DNA from: Mesotaenium endlicherianum | Lineage: Eukaryota > Streptophyta > Zygnematophyceae > Zygnematales > Mesotaeniaceae | NCBI GenBank assembly: GCA_009602735.1 | Contig: WELA01000598.1 | Coordinates: 52,538-110,215 of the forward strand | Direction: 5' to 3' | Length of the DNA: 57,678 nt | In this document: positions 57,655-57,678 of the stretch, in pieces | How positions within the stretch are numbered: position 1 is the stretch's first letter | Layout: every line of letters starts with the position of its first letter | The notes under the pieces: model-generated | The model's input: the letters and a program-made list of their open reading frames with translations, nothing else | What the model was told of the DNA's origin: nothing | Databases searched by the model: none | Position numbers and translations under genes: made by a program

Positions 57655-57678
57655 CCTTCCCCTTCCCCTTCCCCTTCC
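57655..57678. repeat. (CCTTCC)n tract at the window end
   Basis: Four units run to the last base, preceded by C-tracts; the tract probably continues beyond the window. Confidence 0.85.

Noticed and set aside
1..57678. CRISPR arrays, bacterial operons or ribosome binding sites
   Set aside because: No spaced direct repeats of that type exist, and spliced genes and LTR elements show eukaryotic nuclear DNA.

Overview
The window looks like nuclear DNA of a green-lineage eukaryote (green alga or early-diverging plant). The reasons are spliced genes with GT-AG introns, a plant-style TraB C-terminus, a short interstitial run of the plant telomere unit TTTAGGG, and Ty3/gypsy chromoviruses of plant type. 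The species cannot be named from the sequence. Gene density is low, and GC-rich, microsatellite-rich stretches alternate with AT-rich blocks of decayed retroelements.

Layout: 1-1.7 kb holds the last exon of a TraB-family gene (+). 2.2-17.4 kb is an AT-rich nest of repeats. It contains a copia-like gag relic, a long inverted repeat (about 4.2-7.0 kb) with a solo-LTR-like element in its loop, a complete but mutated chromovirus (8086-14927, minus strand, TSD ATGCT), and two related direct repeats, one of which preserves the empty insertion site. A 124-bp hairpin insertion and an interstitial telomere-like tract also lie there.

17.9-21.3 kb is a four-exon OTU-family cysteine protease gene (+), rebuilt in phase from start to stop. 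22.7-27.4 kb is a convergent four-exon gene for mitochondrial inner membrane protease subunit 1 (IMP1, minus), also rebuilt completely (163 aa). 29.5-30.9 kb is an intronless F-box/LRR-like gene (minus). A paralogue at 48.3-49.6 kb (minus) is interrupted by one in-frame TAG aligned with a Gln of the first copy.

35.8-40.4 kb is a second LTR element (TSD CTGAA) with the same LTR termini as the first but almost no coding capacity. 40.9-42.1 kb contains a Gln-rich coiled-coil reading frame with an in-frame TAG. The remaining GC-rich stretches show minisatellites, purine/pyrimidine tracts and apparently duplicated non-coding modules, with no gene I can name.

The host genes do not form a pathway. 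IMP1 acts in mitochondrial protein maturation; the OTU protease and F-box proteins belong to opposite sides of ubiquitin signalling. The most informative structures are the nested retroelement archaeology, the pair of related autonomous-type and gutted elements, and a repeated Gln-to-stop mutation pattern.
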